Assembly (NCBI GenBank): GCA_937920635.1
Contig: CAKZUE010000058.1
Coordinates: 1 to 54,809, forward strand
Direction of reading: 5' to 3'
Length of the DNA: 54,809 nucleotides
Source: an uncultured Bryobacteraceae bacterium
GTDB taxonomy: Bacteria > Acidobacteriota > Terriglobia > Bryobacterales > Bryobacteraceae
Numbering within the stretch: the first letter of the stretch is position 1; every line of letters starts with the position of its first letter. Below are positions 45,802 to 53,466 of this stretch, one piece after another. The notes beneath the pieces are model-generated. The model saw only the letters and a list, made by a program, of their open reading frames with translations, did no database searches and was not told the origin of the DNA. The position numbers and the translations under genes were made by a program.

Positions 45802-47996
45802 AACAAAAAACGGCTCTTCTGATTTTGGCCTCCGCGCTGGCGGCGGCCGGGGCGGACGGCGTGCTGCCGGTTTCGGTGTGGTACGGCGGAGGCAAAGCGC
45901 GGGCGCCGATGCTGGAGCCGGATCCGCGCGCGAAGAAGGAACAATGGCGCGCCGACATCCGCAAGATCAAGGGGCTGGGCTTCCGCACCTTCCGCTGCTG
46001 GGTGGACTGGGCGTCGGCGGAGCCCGAGCCGGGACGCTATGATTTCTCGACTCTCGACGTGCTGCTTGAACTCGCCGAAGAAGAGGGCATGCGCGTCTTC
46101 GTGCAGGTCTACATGGACTCGGCCCCGGAATGGGTAGGACGCCGCTACCCCGATTCGCTGTTCGTGTCCTCGAGCGGACAGGCGGTGCGGCCGGAATCGT
46201 CGCCGGGCTACTGCCGCGACCATCCGGGCGTGCGCAGCGCGGACAACGCCTTCTACCGCGCCCTGGCGCGGCACGCGTCCCGCAGCAAGGCGCTGCTCGG
46301 ATGGGACCTGTGGAGCGAGCCGCATGTGATCAACTGGGCGAATCCAACCTATATTCCCAATCCGGAATTCTGCTTTTGCGACAATACGAAGCGGCGTTTC
46401 CGGCAATGGCTGCAAAAGAAATACGGTTCGCTGGATGCGCTGAATCAAGCCTGGTATAGGCGGTATGGCTCGTGGGAGGAAGTCGAGCCGAACCGGCTTT
46501 CGACCATCCTGAGCTACACGGACTACATCGACTGGAAAATGTTCATCGCCGGCAAACTGGGCGAAGATCTGCGCGAGCGGTACGAAGCGGTGAAAGCGGG
46601 CGCGCCGGAAGCGATGGCGACCAGCCACGCCGCGGGCGTGGGGCTGTTCGCTTCGCCGCACTGGTGGGAGGGGCAATCCGACGACTGGGTCATGGCGCGG
46701 CAGGTGGATTACTACGGAACGAGCTTTTATCCGAAGCATTCGGCGTTCGTGGACCGCGATCCGGCGTGGCGCGGAGCGCTGCTGGATTTCACCCGGAGCT
46801 TCGGGTTTGGCGAAGGCCGGCGGGGTTTTGTCATCGGTGAATTACAGGCGGGATTCGGCACAATTGCCGTCAATGTGAGCCCGGAAGTGACGGCGGATGA
46901 TTTGCGGATCTGGGCTTGGTCGGCGCTGGCGCGCGGGGCGAAGGGGATCCATTTCTATGCCTTTTATCCGATGAGCACCGGGTATGAAGCGGGTGGTTTT
47001 GGACTGATTCACCTGGACGGAACGCTGACGGAGAGAGCGCGGGAGGCGGGCCGGTTTGCGCAGACCGTAGCGCGGCACGAGAAGCTGTTTCTGGAAGCGC
47101 GCCCGCCGCGGGCGGAGGTGGCGGTGGTCTACAACCCGCTGGCGCATTTCGTGGGCGGACGGCAGCGGCAGGCGGCGTACGGAGGGCCGCAGGGCGAAGT
47201 GGCGGGGATCGAGAGAGACTCGCTGCTGGGGATCTATAAAGCATTCTGGCCCGAGAATGTTCCAGTCGATTTCGTGCATGCGGGAGCGCTGTCGGCAGAG
47301 GCGCTCCGGCAGTACAGGCTGGTGTACCTGCCCTATCCGCCGATGCTGCCCTCGTATCTGGGACAGGTGCTGCGCGATTACGTGCGCGGCGGCGGCCATC
47401 TGGTGGCGGAGGCGCGCGCCGGGTGGAACAGCGAGAGCGGGCGGGCATCGGAAATTATCCCGGGGATGGGGTTGCACGAGGTGTTCGGCGCGCGCGAGGC
47501 GGCGGTGGAGACGGCGCCGGGCGGGCGCACCGTCCTCGTGTTCGATGGCGGGCTGAAGGCGCCCGCACGGTGGTTCCGCGAGGTGCTCGAACCAATGGGG
47601 GGACGGGTCGTGGCGCGCTTCGAAGATGGAGCGGTTGCTGCGGTGGAGTCCTCATCGGGCCGGGGCAAGGCGCTGCTGGTGGGATCGTACCCGAGCGCGG
47701 CCTATCATACGATGCCGAGCGAAGACGCGCGAAAGTGGTTCGTCTCGCTGCTCGGGTGGGCGGGCGTGCGCAAGCCCCTTCTCGCCGATGGCGGAGTGGA
47801 AGCCCGGTGGCTGGAGGCGGGCGCGAAACGGGTTGTGTTCGTGTTCAACCACGAGAGGGAAGCGAAAGCGGTGAGGCTGCGGTGGCAGGAGGGCGGGCGG
47901 TGGCGGATCGAAGACCTGATCGAAGGCGGCGCCGGGCAGGCGGAGTTCACCTTTGCGGGCAGGGGCGTGCGGGTGCTGGCGTTCGAGAGGGAATAG
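45798..47996 (+). CDS. secreted GH42-type beta-galactosidase
   Basis: 732 residues. Signal peptide (MKQKTALLILASALAAAGAD), a GH42-like TIM barrel (about 25-400) with acid/base E174 in GWDLWSEPH and probable nucleophile E348 in FVIGELQAGFG, and CxxDN near 192-196. A glutamine-amidotransferase-like trimerisation domain follows (about 440-640, VPVDFVHAGALSAEALRQYRLVYLPYPPML, RGGGHLVAEARAGW), then a beta-sandwich (about 660-732). The last 122 coding bases are repeated at 51508-51629 downstream. ATGA overlap with the preceding GH27 fragment. Cleaves beta-galactosides; substrate preference unknown. Confidence 0.88.
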   Translation: MKQKTALLILASALAAAGADGVLPVSVWYGGGKARAPMLEPDPRAKKEQWRADIRKIKGLGFRTFRCWVDWASAEPEPGRYDFSTLDVLLELAEEEGMRVFVQVYMDSAPEWVGRRYPDSLFVSSSGQAVRPESSPGYCRDHPGVRSADNAFYRALARHASRSKALLGWDLWSEPHVINWANPTYIPNPEFCFCDNTKRRFRQWLQKKYGSLDALNQAWYRRYGSWEEVEPNRLSTILSYTDYIDWKMFIAGKLGEDLRERYEAVKAGAPEAMATSHAAGVGLFASPHWWEGQSDDWVMARQVDYYGTSFYPKHSAFVDRDPAWRGALLDFTRSFGFGEGRRGFVIGELQAGFGTIAVNVSPEVTADDLRIWAWSALARGAKGIHFYAFYPMSTGYEAGGFGLIHLDGTLTERAREAGRFAQTVARHEKLFLEARPPRAEVAVVYNPLAHFVGGRQRQAAYGGPQGEVAGIERDSLLGIYKAFWPENVPVDFVHAGALSAEALRQYRLVYLPYPPMLPSYLGQVLRDYVRGGGHLVAEARAGWNSESGRASEIIPGMGLHEVFGAREAAVETAPGGRTVLVFDGGLKAPARWFREVLEPMGGRVVARFEDGAVAAVESSSGRGKALLVGSYPSAAYHTMPSEDARKWFVSLLGWAGVRKPLLADGGVEARWLEAGAKRVVFVFNHEREAKAVRLRWQEGGRWRIEDLIEGGAGQAEFTFAGRGVRVLAFERE
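47871..47992 (+). repeat. left copy of the 122-bp direct repeat (3' end of GH42)
   Basis: Identical by eye to 51508-51629 except at 47873 (G versus C) and 47952 (T versus C), same orientation and same reading frame (VRLRWQEGGRWRIEDLIEGG ...). The two copies are 3637 bases apart and bracket the helicase gene. Confidence 0.9.
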
Positions 47997-48016
47997 GCGG
48001 TTTGCAGGACCTCGCA

Positions 48017-48038
48017 CGGTTGCTTGCTCAGGCAACCG
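48017..48038. terminator. hairpin between GH42 and the helicase stop
   Basis: CGGTTGC (48017-48023) pairs with GCAACCG (48032-48038), eight-base loop, placed between the two convergent stops. No T-run on either side; may serve as a bidirectional terminator or mark the island edge. Confidence 0.4.
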
Positions 48039-48039
48039 G

Positions 48040-51000
48040 CTAGCTCCGAGGGAGCCGCCGGTCAAGCTCCTTAAAAACTCCAGCTTCACACCATAGGGAT
48101 CGGTTGCCAATTACGTAAATCGCCTCCTTGGCACGGGTCACAGCGACATTGAGCAGGTTTGGTCTCCTGCCTGCCCAGTCCCTTGCTCCCTTCTGCTTAG
48201 GATCTGGGGCACCAAGGATAAAGAATACCGCTTCTGCCTCGCGCCCTTGTGCGGTGTGCACTGTTCCCACCCTTTCATACATCCAGCTCCATTTTTTCTC
48301 TTCCTGCATCCAGACTCTCCAGACGCCGCTTTCATCGACCAGCTTCCGAAGACGCTCCGCTACGATCACGAACGGTGTGAGGACATAAAAGTCAGGATCC
48401 AACCTGGCATCGGCAAGCCTGCGCAGGAGCCCAATCAGCACCTGGCCTTCATCGGGACACCATTTGTCTTCGGCGGATCCCTGAACATCAAACCAGAAGC
48501 TCGGTCCCACCAACTCCCTGATTGCGGAATCCCGCGGCTGTTTCAGTGAGACCATTTGCCCGGCATATGCAATGGCATTGGAGATGCCGAACATAGGCTC
48601 TGAGCACCGCCGGTGCACCAGCAGAGGAACACCGACGGTACGGCTGCCCCGCTCCAATTCGAATTCACTCTGACATGGACATACTGCATCCGCCAGGGTT
48701 TGCACCGAAGCCGAAGGCGCAGCCCAGTCCGCGGTCGAGATCCCGAATTCCTCGCAAATCGCCTGAACAAGTTGATCGGGCAATTCGACCACCGGCTCCA
48801 ACTGCGCCGGGTCACCGACAACAACGATTCTTCGGCACCGAAAGATCGCTCCAACCGCAGCCTGAGGCACAGCCTGACCCGCTTCATCAACGAAGAGCCA
48901 TCCAAGGCTTGCCGCTGGAAGAAAGCGGAACATTCTTTCCACCGAAGCAAACGTTGTCGACACGAGTGGCACCACAAGGAACAGCGAGGACCACAATTCG
49001 GGTAGGATTTCAAGTTTGTCCTCGCCTAGCCTACGGGGCTGCGTGAATGCGTCCATGAGCGCATTGAGATTGTGCCGGAGAGGCTTCGCTGCCGCATCGA
49101 TAAACGCGCGATGCACTTCCAACGACGCCCAGAAAAGGTTGTGCCGCATACGAGTCAAATCGGCCGACAGCCACAGGTTGGCCGTCTGCCTGTCTTTGTG
49201 AGGCAACGAGAAGAACTCGTCGTCTGGCAGTACAACCCCTGAAGCCTTCTCCGCTTCGATGCGTTCCCGTATCTCATGCAGACTACGCCGTAAGCCGTCA
49301 GCTGAGGCCTGGAGGCTTGCGAGACGCCGTCCCGCCTCGTCGTGAGCCTCCTGGGCCTTTTTCGCACGGTCGGATGCTTCGCGCTCGTCCTTTTCTGCCT
49401 GTGCCAGAGATTCGTGCAGTTCCCTGTAAACGCTGGCCCATACTCGCGCGCGAGATGTGCGCAGGAGTCTCAGGAACCATCCTGGCCGCCTCTTGAGATG
49501 TGACTCTACTGCCTGCCGGCACCGGCCAACACGGCCTTGCGCCTGCTGCAAAACGCTGAGGCAAGCGGCAAGTTCGCCTTCTGCCGATTCCACAATATTT
49601 CTCCCGGCAGATAGGGCTTGTTCAACGCCGCGCAGCTTCAGCTCCAGGTCCGAAATGGCGAGAATCTTCCCGCGAAGATCTTCCAGCTCCTGAAATCGCC
49701 GCTCCGCTTGTTTCAGAACACGCTGGAAATGCCTTCTGGCACGCTTCCATCGCTGGAGCGCCTGTTCATGGCTATCGGGTGGTTCCTCTTTGCTAACGAC
49801 GAGTGGTGGCCTCTCAAGCACGTGTCCGCCATCCTTCCCAGGCTCTTTCACCATTGGCTTCTGGCCAACAGCAGCCCTGAGGTAAGAGCGAAAGCTGACA
49901 TCCTCATCCCACCAGAAGTATTGTTTGAACCGCGCTCTGTTTTGCATATTGCCCAAAACGGCCGCAATCAGCCCCCAGGTTTCGGTCTGACAGAGCGCAT
50001 CGGAGACCGTAGTAAAATATCGGCATCTTCGCAAGCCCGCATCCACTGAACCGATGCCAGGAATCTCTGCGCTAATGTTCTCAACAGCTTTGTTATTGGT
50101 GGAGGCCACCACCATCTCGTAACCGCGAATAGAAGGATGAAGGCGATAGAGGTGAACCCAGGCTGTCCCTGCGCGGATTTTCATGCCCGAGTGTTGAAAG
50201 GCCTCTTCGGGTTCATCGAATGCACACAATGCCTCGGCCCGCTTCGCGATCACCGCGGCGACGAGGTCCCTGAGCAGAGTCGTCTTGCCTGTGCCCGGGG
50301 GGCCATTTACCGCAAAAATATGCCCCTTTTCCGTTTCATGAAACGCCAGATTCGCTGCAGCCTGTTGCAGTAGGACGGGCGGAGGACAGCCGGGTGCAGG
50401 CCAAGCGGCACGGGTAATGAGTTCCGGCTTGACAGCGTCCTCAAGCGCTTTTCTGTCCTCTTTGATGTCACGCCGGGCTTCCGGTTGCCTTATTCGGAGA
50501 TAATAGTCTATGCCCTTAGGCAACTGTTTAGACTTGAGATGCTGGAGTGTACGAGAAAGATCCTCAAGATAGAAGCTGTTCAGAAGAATGGACTCTGGAG
50601 GATTGCGGTCCCAGTCTGGAACGTACGACAGAATGGAAAAGCCAGGAGGCTCCACCCACTTATCTGGAATTTCTAGAATGCGTACCAGCGTCTCAAAGAT
50701 TTTGTTGAGGGTCTTGCTGGTAAGGGGTTGTCTCTTTCTGTCTTCGTTTTCTGAATCTCCTGCTCCGGTTTTAAAATAGAGGCATTTCTCCAGAGCCGCC
50801 GTCAGGATCGGCTCGGCTTTAGTCCATTCTGTGAGCTTGCGTAATTCGCCCTTCAGAGCCTTAATAACGCCCCAGGCAAAGCTCGAAATCCGCAGCGCCG
50901 GAGATTCAACCGGCACTCCATCATCGCTGACGGTAATCGAACCGAGCAAAGCACTCCTGCGGTTGACTGGCCTTTCGAAGCGGGTGTCGCCCCAACGCTC

Positions 51001-51237
51001 CAGCAGAGCTTCGAGCGCGGGCTGAATTCGGATCGACCCGAGCGGAACTTGATGGTACAGCTTGTGCCGGGGCTTTGTACTGGGTGCAAGTTCCCAAGGG
51101 AGCTTCGATCGGTCAAGCCTCAGTACGCGCGATCTGTCTCCGCCGATCAGGTCTTCAGGCCTCTGAAAGGATTGAGGAGAAAGAACCTCGATCGCGCTCC
51201 AGGCGAGCAGGATCCTCTCGGGGCTGCTACGGGCCAT
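48040..51237 (-). CDS. superfamily 1 (Upf1/DNA2-like) helicase with coiled-coil insertion
   Basis: 1065 residues. Helicase motifs in order: Walker A GPPGTGKT 312-319, Ia VVASTNNKAVENI 376-388, Walker B VDEAGQA 783-789, III GDPAQLEP 808-815, HRRCSEPMF 875-883, TPF 954-956, V TAQGREAEAVFF 995-1006, VI NVAVTRAK 1030-1037. Between Ia and Walker B lies a long charged coiled coil (about 490-665). The first 300 residues match nothing I recognise (LYHQVPLGSIRIQPALEALLERW). No nuclease motif is visible. AGGAG lies six bases before the ATG at 51237. The codon use is more AT-rich than in its neighbours. COG1112-type helicases of this size occur in antiphage systems (for example Mokosh), but no partner gene is present; defence is a hypothesis. 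Confidence 0.85.
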   Translation of the reverse strand: MARSSPERILLAWSAIEVLSPQSFQRPEDLIGGDRSRVLRLDRSKLPWELAPSTKPRHKLYHQVPLGSIRIQPALEALLERWGDTRFERPVNRRSALLGSITVSDDGVPVESPALRISSFAWGVIKALKGELRKLTEWTKAEPILTAALEKCLYFKTGAGDSENEDRKRQPLTSKTLNKIFETLVRILEIPDKWVEPPGFSILSYVPDWDRNPPESILLNSFYLEDLSRTLQHLKSKQLPKGIDYYLRIRQPEARRDIKEDRKALEDAVKPELITRAAWPAPGCPPPVLLQQAAANLAFHETEKGHIFAVNGPPGTGKTTLLRDLVAAVIAKRAEALCAFDEPEEAFQHSGMKIRAGTAWVHLYRLHPSIRGYEMVVASTNNKAVENISAEIPGIGSVDAGLRRCRYFTTVSDALCQTETWGLIAAVLGNMQNRARFKQYFWWDEDVSFRSYLRAAVGQKPMVKEPGKDGGHVLERPPLVVSKEEPPDSHEQALQRWKRARRHFQRVLKQAERRFQELEDLRGKILAISDLELKLRGVEQALSAGRNIVESAEGELAACLSVLQQAQGRVGRCRQAVESHLKRRPGWFLRLLRTSRARVWASVYRELHESLAQAEKDEREASDRAKKAQEAHDEAGRRLASLQASADGLRRSLHEIRERIEAEKASGVVLPDDEFFSLPHKDRQTANLWLSADLTRMRHNLFWASLEVHRAFIDAAAKPLRHNLNALMDAFTQPRRLGEDKLEILPELWSSLFLVVPLVSTTFASVERMFRFLPAASLGWLFVDEAGQAVPQAAVGAIFRCRRIVVVGDPAQLEPVVELPDQLVQAICEEFGISTADWAAPSASVQTLADAVCPCQSEFELERGSRTVGVPLLVHRRCSEPMFGISNAIAYAGQMVSLKQPRDSAIRELVGPSFWFDVQGSAEDKWCPDEGQVLIGLLRRLADARLDPDFYVLTPFVIVAERLRKLVDESGVWRVWMQEEKKWSWMYERVGTVHTAQGREAEAVFFILGAPDPKQKGARDWAGRRPNLLNVAVTRAKEAIYVIGNRSLWCEAGVFKELDRRLPRS

Positions 51238-51262
51238 CTTTCACTCCTGGGCGTTACCCTCT

Positions 51263-51280
51263 CTGAACATGCTGGTTCAG
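51263..51280. promoter_or_regulatory. operator-like palindrome upstream of the helicase
   Basis: CTGAAC (51263-51268), six bases, GTTCAG (51275-51280): perfect arms centred about 35 bases before the helicase start. It resembles but does not match LexA boxes (their GAAC and GTTC are spaced by four). A dimeric repressor site is plausible. Confidence 0.45.
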
Positions 51281-51323
51281 GAAACTCTGTTGCTTTGAAC
51301 TTCCCGGTCGGACAACAATCTAA

Positions 51324-51340
51324 CACTCTTTAATTGAGTG
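51324..51340. promoter_or_regulatory. second dyad upstream of the helicase
   Basis: CACTC (51324-51328), TTTAATT, GAGTG (51336-51340), the most AT-rich spot in the island, about 90-100 bases ahead of the helicase start. Could be a promoter or operator element. Confidence 0.3.
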
Positions 51341-51477
51341 CCGCATAAGTGGGGACGACTTGGGCGAAGTATATCCTCGCCATGTCTGTCGTTCATCCAA
51401 ACCGGGAGTCGCCAAGCGTAACCGCAGATACTTTCGAGCTGCATCGAAGACGGGGGGGCAGAGGGGCAGCCGAATCC

Positions 51478-51633
51478 GTGCTCAACCGAGAACTCCGCGC
51501 TAAGAACGTCAGGCTGCGGTGGCAGGAGGGCGGGCGGTGGCGGATCGAAGACCTGATCGAAGGCGGCGCCGGGCAGGCGGAGTTCACCCTTGCGGGCAGG
51601 GGCGTGCGGGTGCTGGCGTTCGAGAGGGACTGA
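51478..51633 (+). pseudogene. orphan 3' end of a GH42-type gene
   Basis: Fifty-one codons ending in TGA: VLNRELRAKN followed by the same VRLRWQEGGRWRIEDLIEGG ... GVRVLAFER as the GH42 C-terminus. The last 122 bases are nearly identical to the intact gene; the preceding 36 bases keep the frame and 20 of 36 bases, then similarity stops. There is no start or upstream body, so it is a fragment. The rest of the gene-free stretch 51238-51679 holds only the dyads and the next gene's promoter. Confidence 0.7.
51508..51629 (+). repeat. right copy of the 122-bp direct repeat
   Basis: Pairs with 47871-47992, two mismatches, direct orientation. It is followed by TGA and then by the unique DNA ahead of the outer-membrane protein gene. 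Confidence 0.9.
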
Positions 51634-51652
51634 AGTGGCAGGGGCGCGCCAA

Positions 51653-51674
51653 ATCAGGACTTTGGTATCCTGAT
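51653..51674 (+). promoter_or_regulatory. palindrome overlapping the -10 box of the outer-membrane protein gene
   Basis: ATCAGGA (51653-51659), eight bases, TCCTGAT (51668-51674). The right arm covers the candidate -10 TATCCT (51666-51671, with TGG before it), which ends eight bases before the ATG at 51680. A bound regulator would block initiation directly. Confidence 0.4.
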
Positions 51675-51679
51675 CTCGC

Positions 51680-52216
51680 ATGATCCTATCCCGTTCTTTT
51701 CTCCTCCCCGTGGCGGCCGCGTTTGTCGCCGCGTGCCCGCTGATGGCGCAGCAGGAAGGGCATGAGGGGCGCGGCGCCGAAGAGATCCACCGCCACCATT
51801 TCGCAGTACTCGCCGGCGGCAGCCACAACACGAAGAAGGACGGCGGCACCATCGGCGCCGATTACGAATACCGCTTTCATCACCGGCTGGGCGCGCTGGC
51901 GAGCTTCGAATACGTCGCCGGCGACTTCCGCGAAGACGTGTATGTCTTCACCGCCGCCTGGCATCCCTGGAAAGGGCTGCGGCTGATCGCCGGGCCGGGC
52001 TTCGACCGCGAATTGAAGCGGAAAGAGGAGACCGAGCACCTGGCGGAGCCGGAACATCACAGCAAGTACCGTGGGCTCTTCCGCACTGGCGCGAGCTGGG
52101 AGTTCCACCTCAAGGAGCATTTCACGATCGGCCCCGAGATCGCCGTCGACGTGCTGAAAGGCGAGAAGGTGTTCGTGTACGGCATCAACTTCGGATTCGG
52201 CTTCGGCCGCCGCTAG
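51680..52216 (+). CDS. small outer-membrane beta-barrel protein
   Basis: 178 residues. Signal peptide (MILSRSFLLPVAAAFVAACPLMAQ), a His-rich linker (HEGRGAEEIHRHH) and alternating strands consistent with an 8-stranded barrel (HFAVLAGGSHN, GTIGADYEYRFHHRLGALASFEYVAG, YVFTAAWHPWKGLRLIAGPGF, TIGPEIAVDVLKGEKVFVYGINFGFGFGRR). Histidine and Glu-rich loops could bind metal (speculation). No family name is certain. Likely leaderless, with a palindrome over its promoter. Lies directly outside the right repeat, in normal high-GC DNA. Confidence 0.65.
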   Translation: MILSRSFLLPVAAAFVAACPLMAQQEGHEGRGAEEIHRHHFAVLAGGSHNTKKDGGTIGADYEYRFHHRLGALASFEYVAGDFREDVYVFTAAWHPWKGLRLIAGPGFDRELKRKEETEHLAEPEHHSKYRGLFRTGASWEFHLKEHFTIGPEIAVDVLKGEKVFVYGINFGFGFGRR

Positions 52217-52231
52217 CCGGGCCGATCCCGC

Positions 52232-52237
52232 TACAAT
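52232..52237 (+). promoter_or_regulatory. candidate -10 box, leaderless promoter of the TlpA-like gene
   Basis: TACAAT ending six bases before the ATG at 52244; no Shine-Dalgarno. Confidence 0.45.
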
Positions 52238-52243
52238 CGTGCC

Positions 52244-53434
52244 ATGATGAGTGCCCTGCTGCTGGGATTCGTGTTCGCGGCGCCGCCATCCGGTCTGTGG
52301 GACGCTGCGCTCGACGTCGACGGGCGGCGGGTGGACTTCCGGATGGAATTGAAAATCTCCGGGGGCGAGGCGCGCGGTGCGATCCTGGACGGCGAGCGGC
52401 GCATCTGGTCCACCTCCGGGAGCTTCGCTGGTCAGAGACTGGAGCTCGCCTGGGACTACTTCGATTCGCGGCTCGAGGCGGAGTGGGACGGGAAGATGCT
52501 GCGCGGCGCCTATCAGCGGCGCACCCGCGCCGGCGTGACCCGGCGTGCGTTTTCCGCGCAGCCGTTTCAGCCCATGCCGGAGGACACGGATCATGCACCT
52601 GTGCAGGTAGGGGGCGCATGGCGGATTCAAACCAGCGCGGCGCGCGGCGTGCGCGTGATGAACGGCTATTTCGCGCAGTCGGGCTCCGCCGTCAGCGGCA
52701 CGATTCAACGGCTGGATGGAGATTTCGGAACACTGTCCGGCCGCGTGGAAGGGCGGCGGCTGCGGCTCTCGCATTTCGACGGCATCCGGGCAACGCTGAT
52801 CGAAGCGGAATTGCAGGCGGACGGCACGTTGAAGGGCGTCATGGACGGCAAGACGGAATTCACGGCGGCGCGGGTGGAGAAAGCGGCTGAACTCGGGCTG
52901 CCGGAGCCGCCGGATCCTTCGCGCTATGTGTCGGTGAAGAACCCGCTCGAGCCGGTGCGGTTCCGCGCGGTGGATCTTGACGGAAAAGCGGTCTCCTCGG
53001 AAGACCCGCAATTCCGGGGCAAGCCGCTGTTGTTGACGATCATGGGCTCGTGGTGCCCCAACTGCCACGACGAAGCAGAGCTGCTGGTGGAATTGCACAG
53101 GAAATATGGCGCCAAAGGGCTGGCGGTGGTGGCGCTGGGCTTTGAGTATACAGGCGAGTCCGAGCGCGACCGGAACCAGTTGCGCGCGTTTGCGCGGCGG
53201 CATGGGATCGAGTATCCGATCCTGTACGCGGGCACGACCGACGAAGGCGAAGTGCAGCGGGTGCTGCCGCAACTGGCGAATTTCGGCGGGTTTCCGACGA
53301 CGATTTTCCTTGACCGCGGGCACCGGGCGCGCTCCGTGCACGCGGGATTCGCCGGACCGGCCAACGCGCAGGAGCATGCGAAGCTCCGGGAAGAGTACGA
53401 CCGGCTGGTGCGCGAACTGCTGGAAGGCCGCTGA
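52244..53434 (+). CDS. TlpA-like thioredoxin-fold protein with N-terminal beta domain
   Basis: 396 residues. A short hydrophobic start ([15 protein letters not shown]) is probably a signal peptide. Residues about 18-210 are two similar beta-rich halves ([55 protein letters not shown] and [40 protein letters not shown]), followed by a TlpA/AhpC-type domain (about 235-390) with the redox pair C271-P-N-C274 in GSWCPNC and cis-Pro segment [10 protein letters not shown]. Periplasmic thiol-disulfide exchange is likely. Start codon fixed by the TACAAT six bases upstream. Confidence 0.85.
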   Translation: MMSALLLGFVFAAPPSGLWDAALDVDGRRVDFRMELKISGGEARGAILDGERRIWSTSGSFAGQRLELAWDYFDSRLEAEWDGKMLRGAYQRRTRAGVTRRAFSAQPFQPMPEDTDHAPVQVGGAWRIQTSAARGVRVMNGYFAQSGSAVSGTIQRLDGDFGTLSGRVEGRRLRLSHFDGIRATLIEAELQADGTLKGVMDGKTEFTAARVEKAAELGLPEPPDPSRYVSVKNPLEPVRFRAVDLDGKAVSSEDPQFRGKPLLLTIMGSWCPNCHDEAELLVELHRKYGAKGLAVVALGFEYTGESERDRNQLRAFARRHGIEYPILYAGTTDEGEVQRVLPQLANFGGFPTTIFLDRGHRARSVHAGFAGPANAQEHAKLREEYDRLVRELLEGR

Positions 53435-53453
53435 TCCGCGCGGGCGCGGCGGA

Positions 53454-53459
53454 TAGAAT
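53454..53459 (+). promoter_or_regulatory. candidate -10 box for the glycoside-hydrolase-like gene
   Basis: TAGAAT ending seven bases before the GTG at 53467. It overlaps an alternative in-frame ATG at 53458. Confidence 0.4.
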
Positions 53460-53466
53460 GGCCCGC

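Larger units (their letters stand above)
47993..51507. mobile_element. candidate 3.5-kb genomic islet between direct repeats
   Basis: DNA between the two 122-bp repeats. It holds a single gene (helicase, minus), and several stretches I counted have 42-55% GC against roughly 65-70% in flanking genes. No integrase, transposase, tRNA or terminal inverted repeats were found, so the means of insertion is unknown; the 3' end of a gene duplicated at the far side is what 3'-end-targeting elements leave. Replacement of a second tandem GH42 gene is the alternative. Confidence 0.5.

Noticed and set aside
51263-51280. LexA (SOS) box
   Set aside because: The arms resemble GAAC/GTTC but are six rather than four bases apart, and CTG-CAG spacing is 12 rather than 10; kept only as an unnamed operator.
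51381-51480. Possible small gene ahead of the GH42 tail (MSVVHPNRES...)
   Set aside because: No Shine-Dalgarno or -10 box at the start and no recognisable sequence; treated as fragment-adjacent DNA.
47993-51507. Integrase, transposase, tRNA or terminal inverted repeats in the islet
   Set aside because: Looked for on both strands and not found; the mobile nature rests on repeats and composition only.
51277-51852. 191-codon minus-strand open frame running through the right repeat
   Set aside because: Crosses the repeat and the palindrome; its middle is merely the complement of the GH42 tail, as also occurs at 47652-48110.
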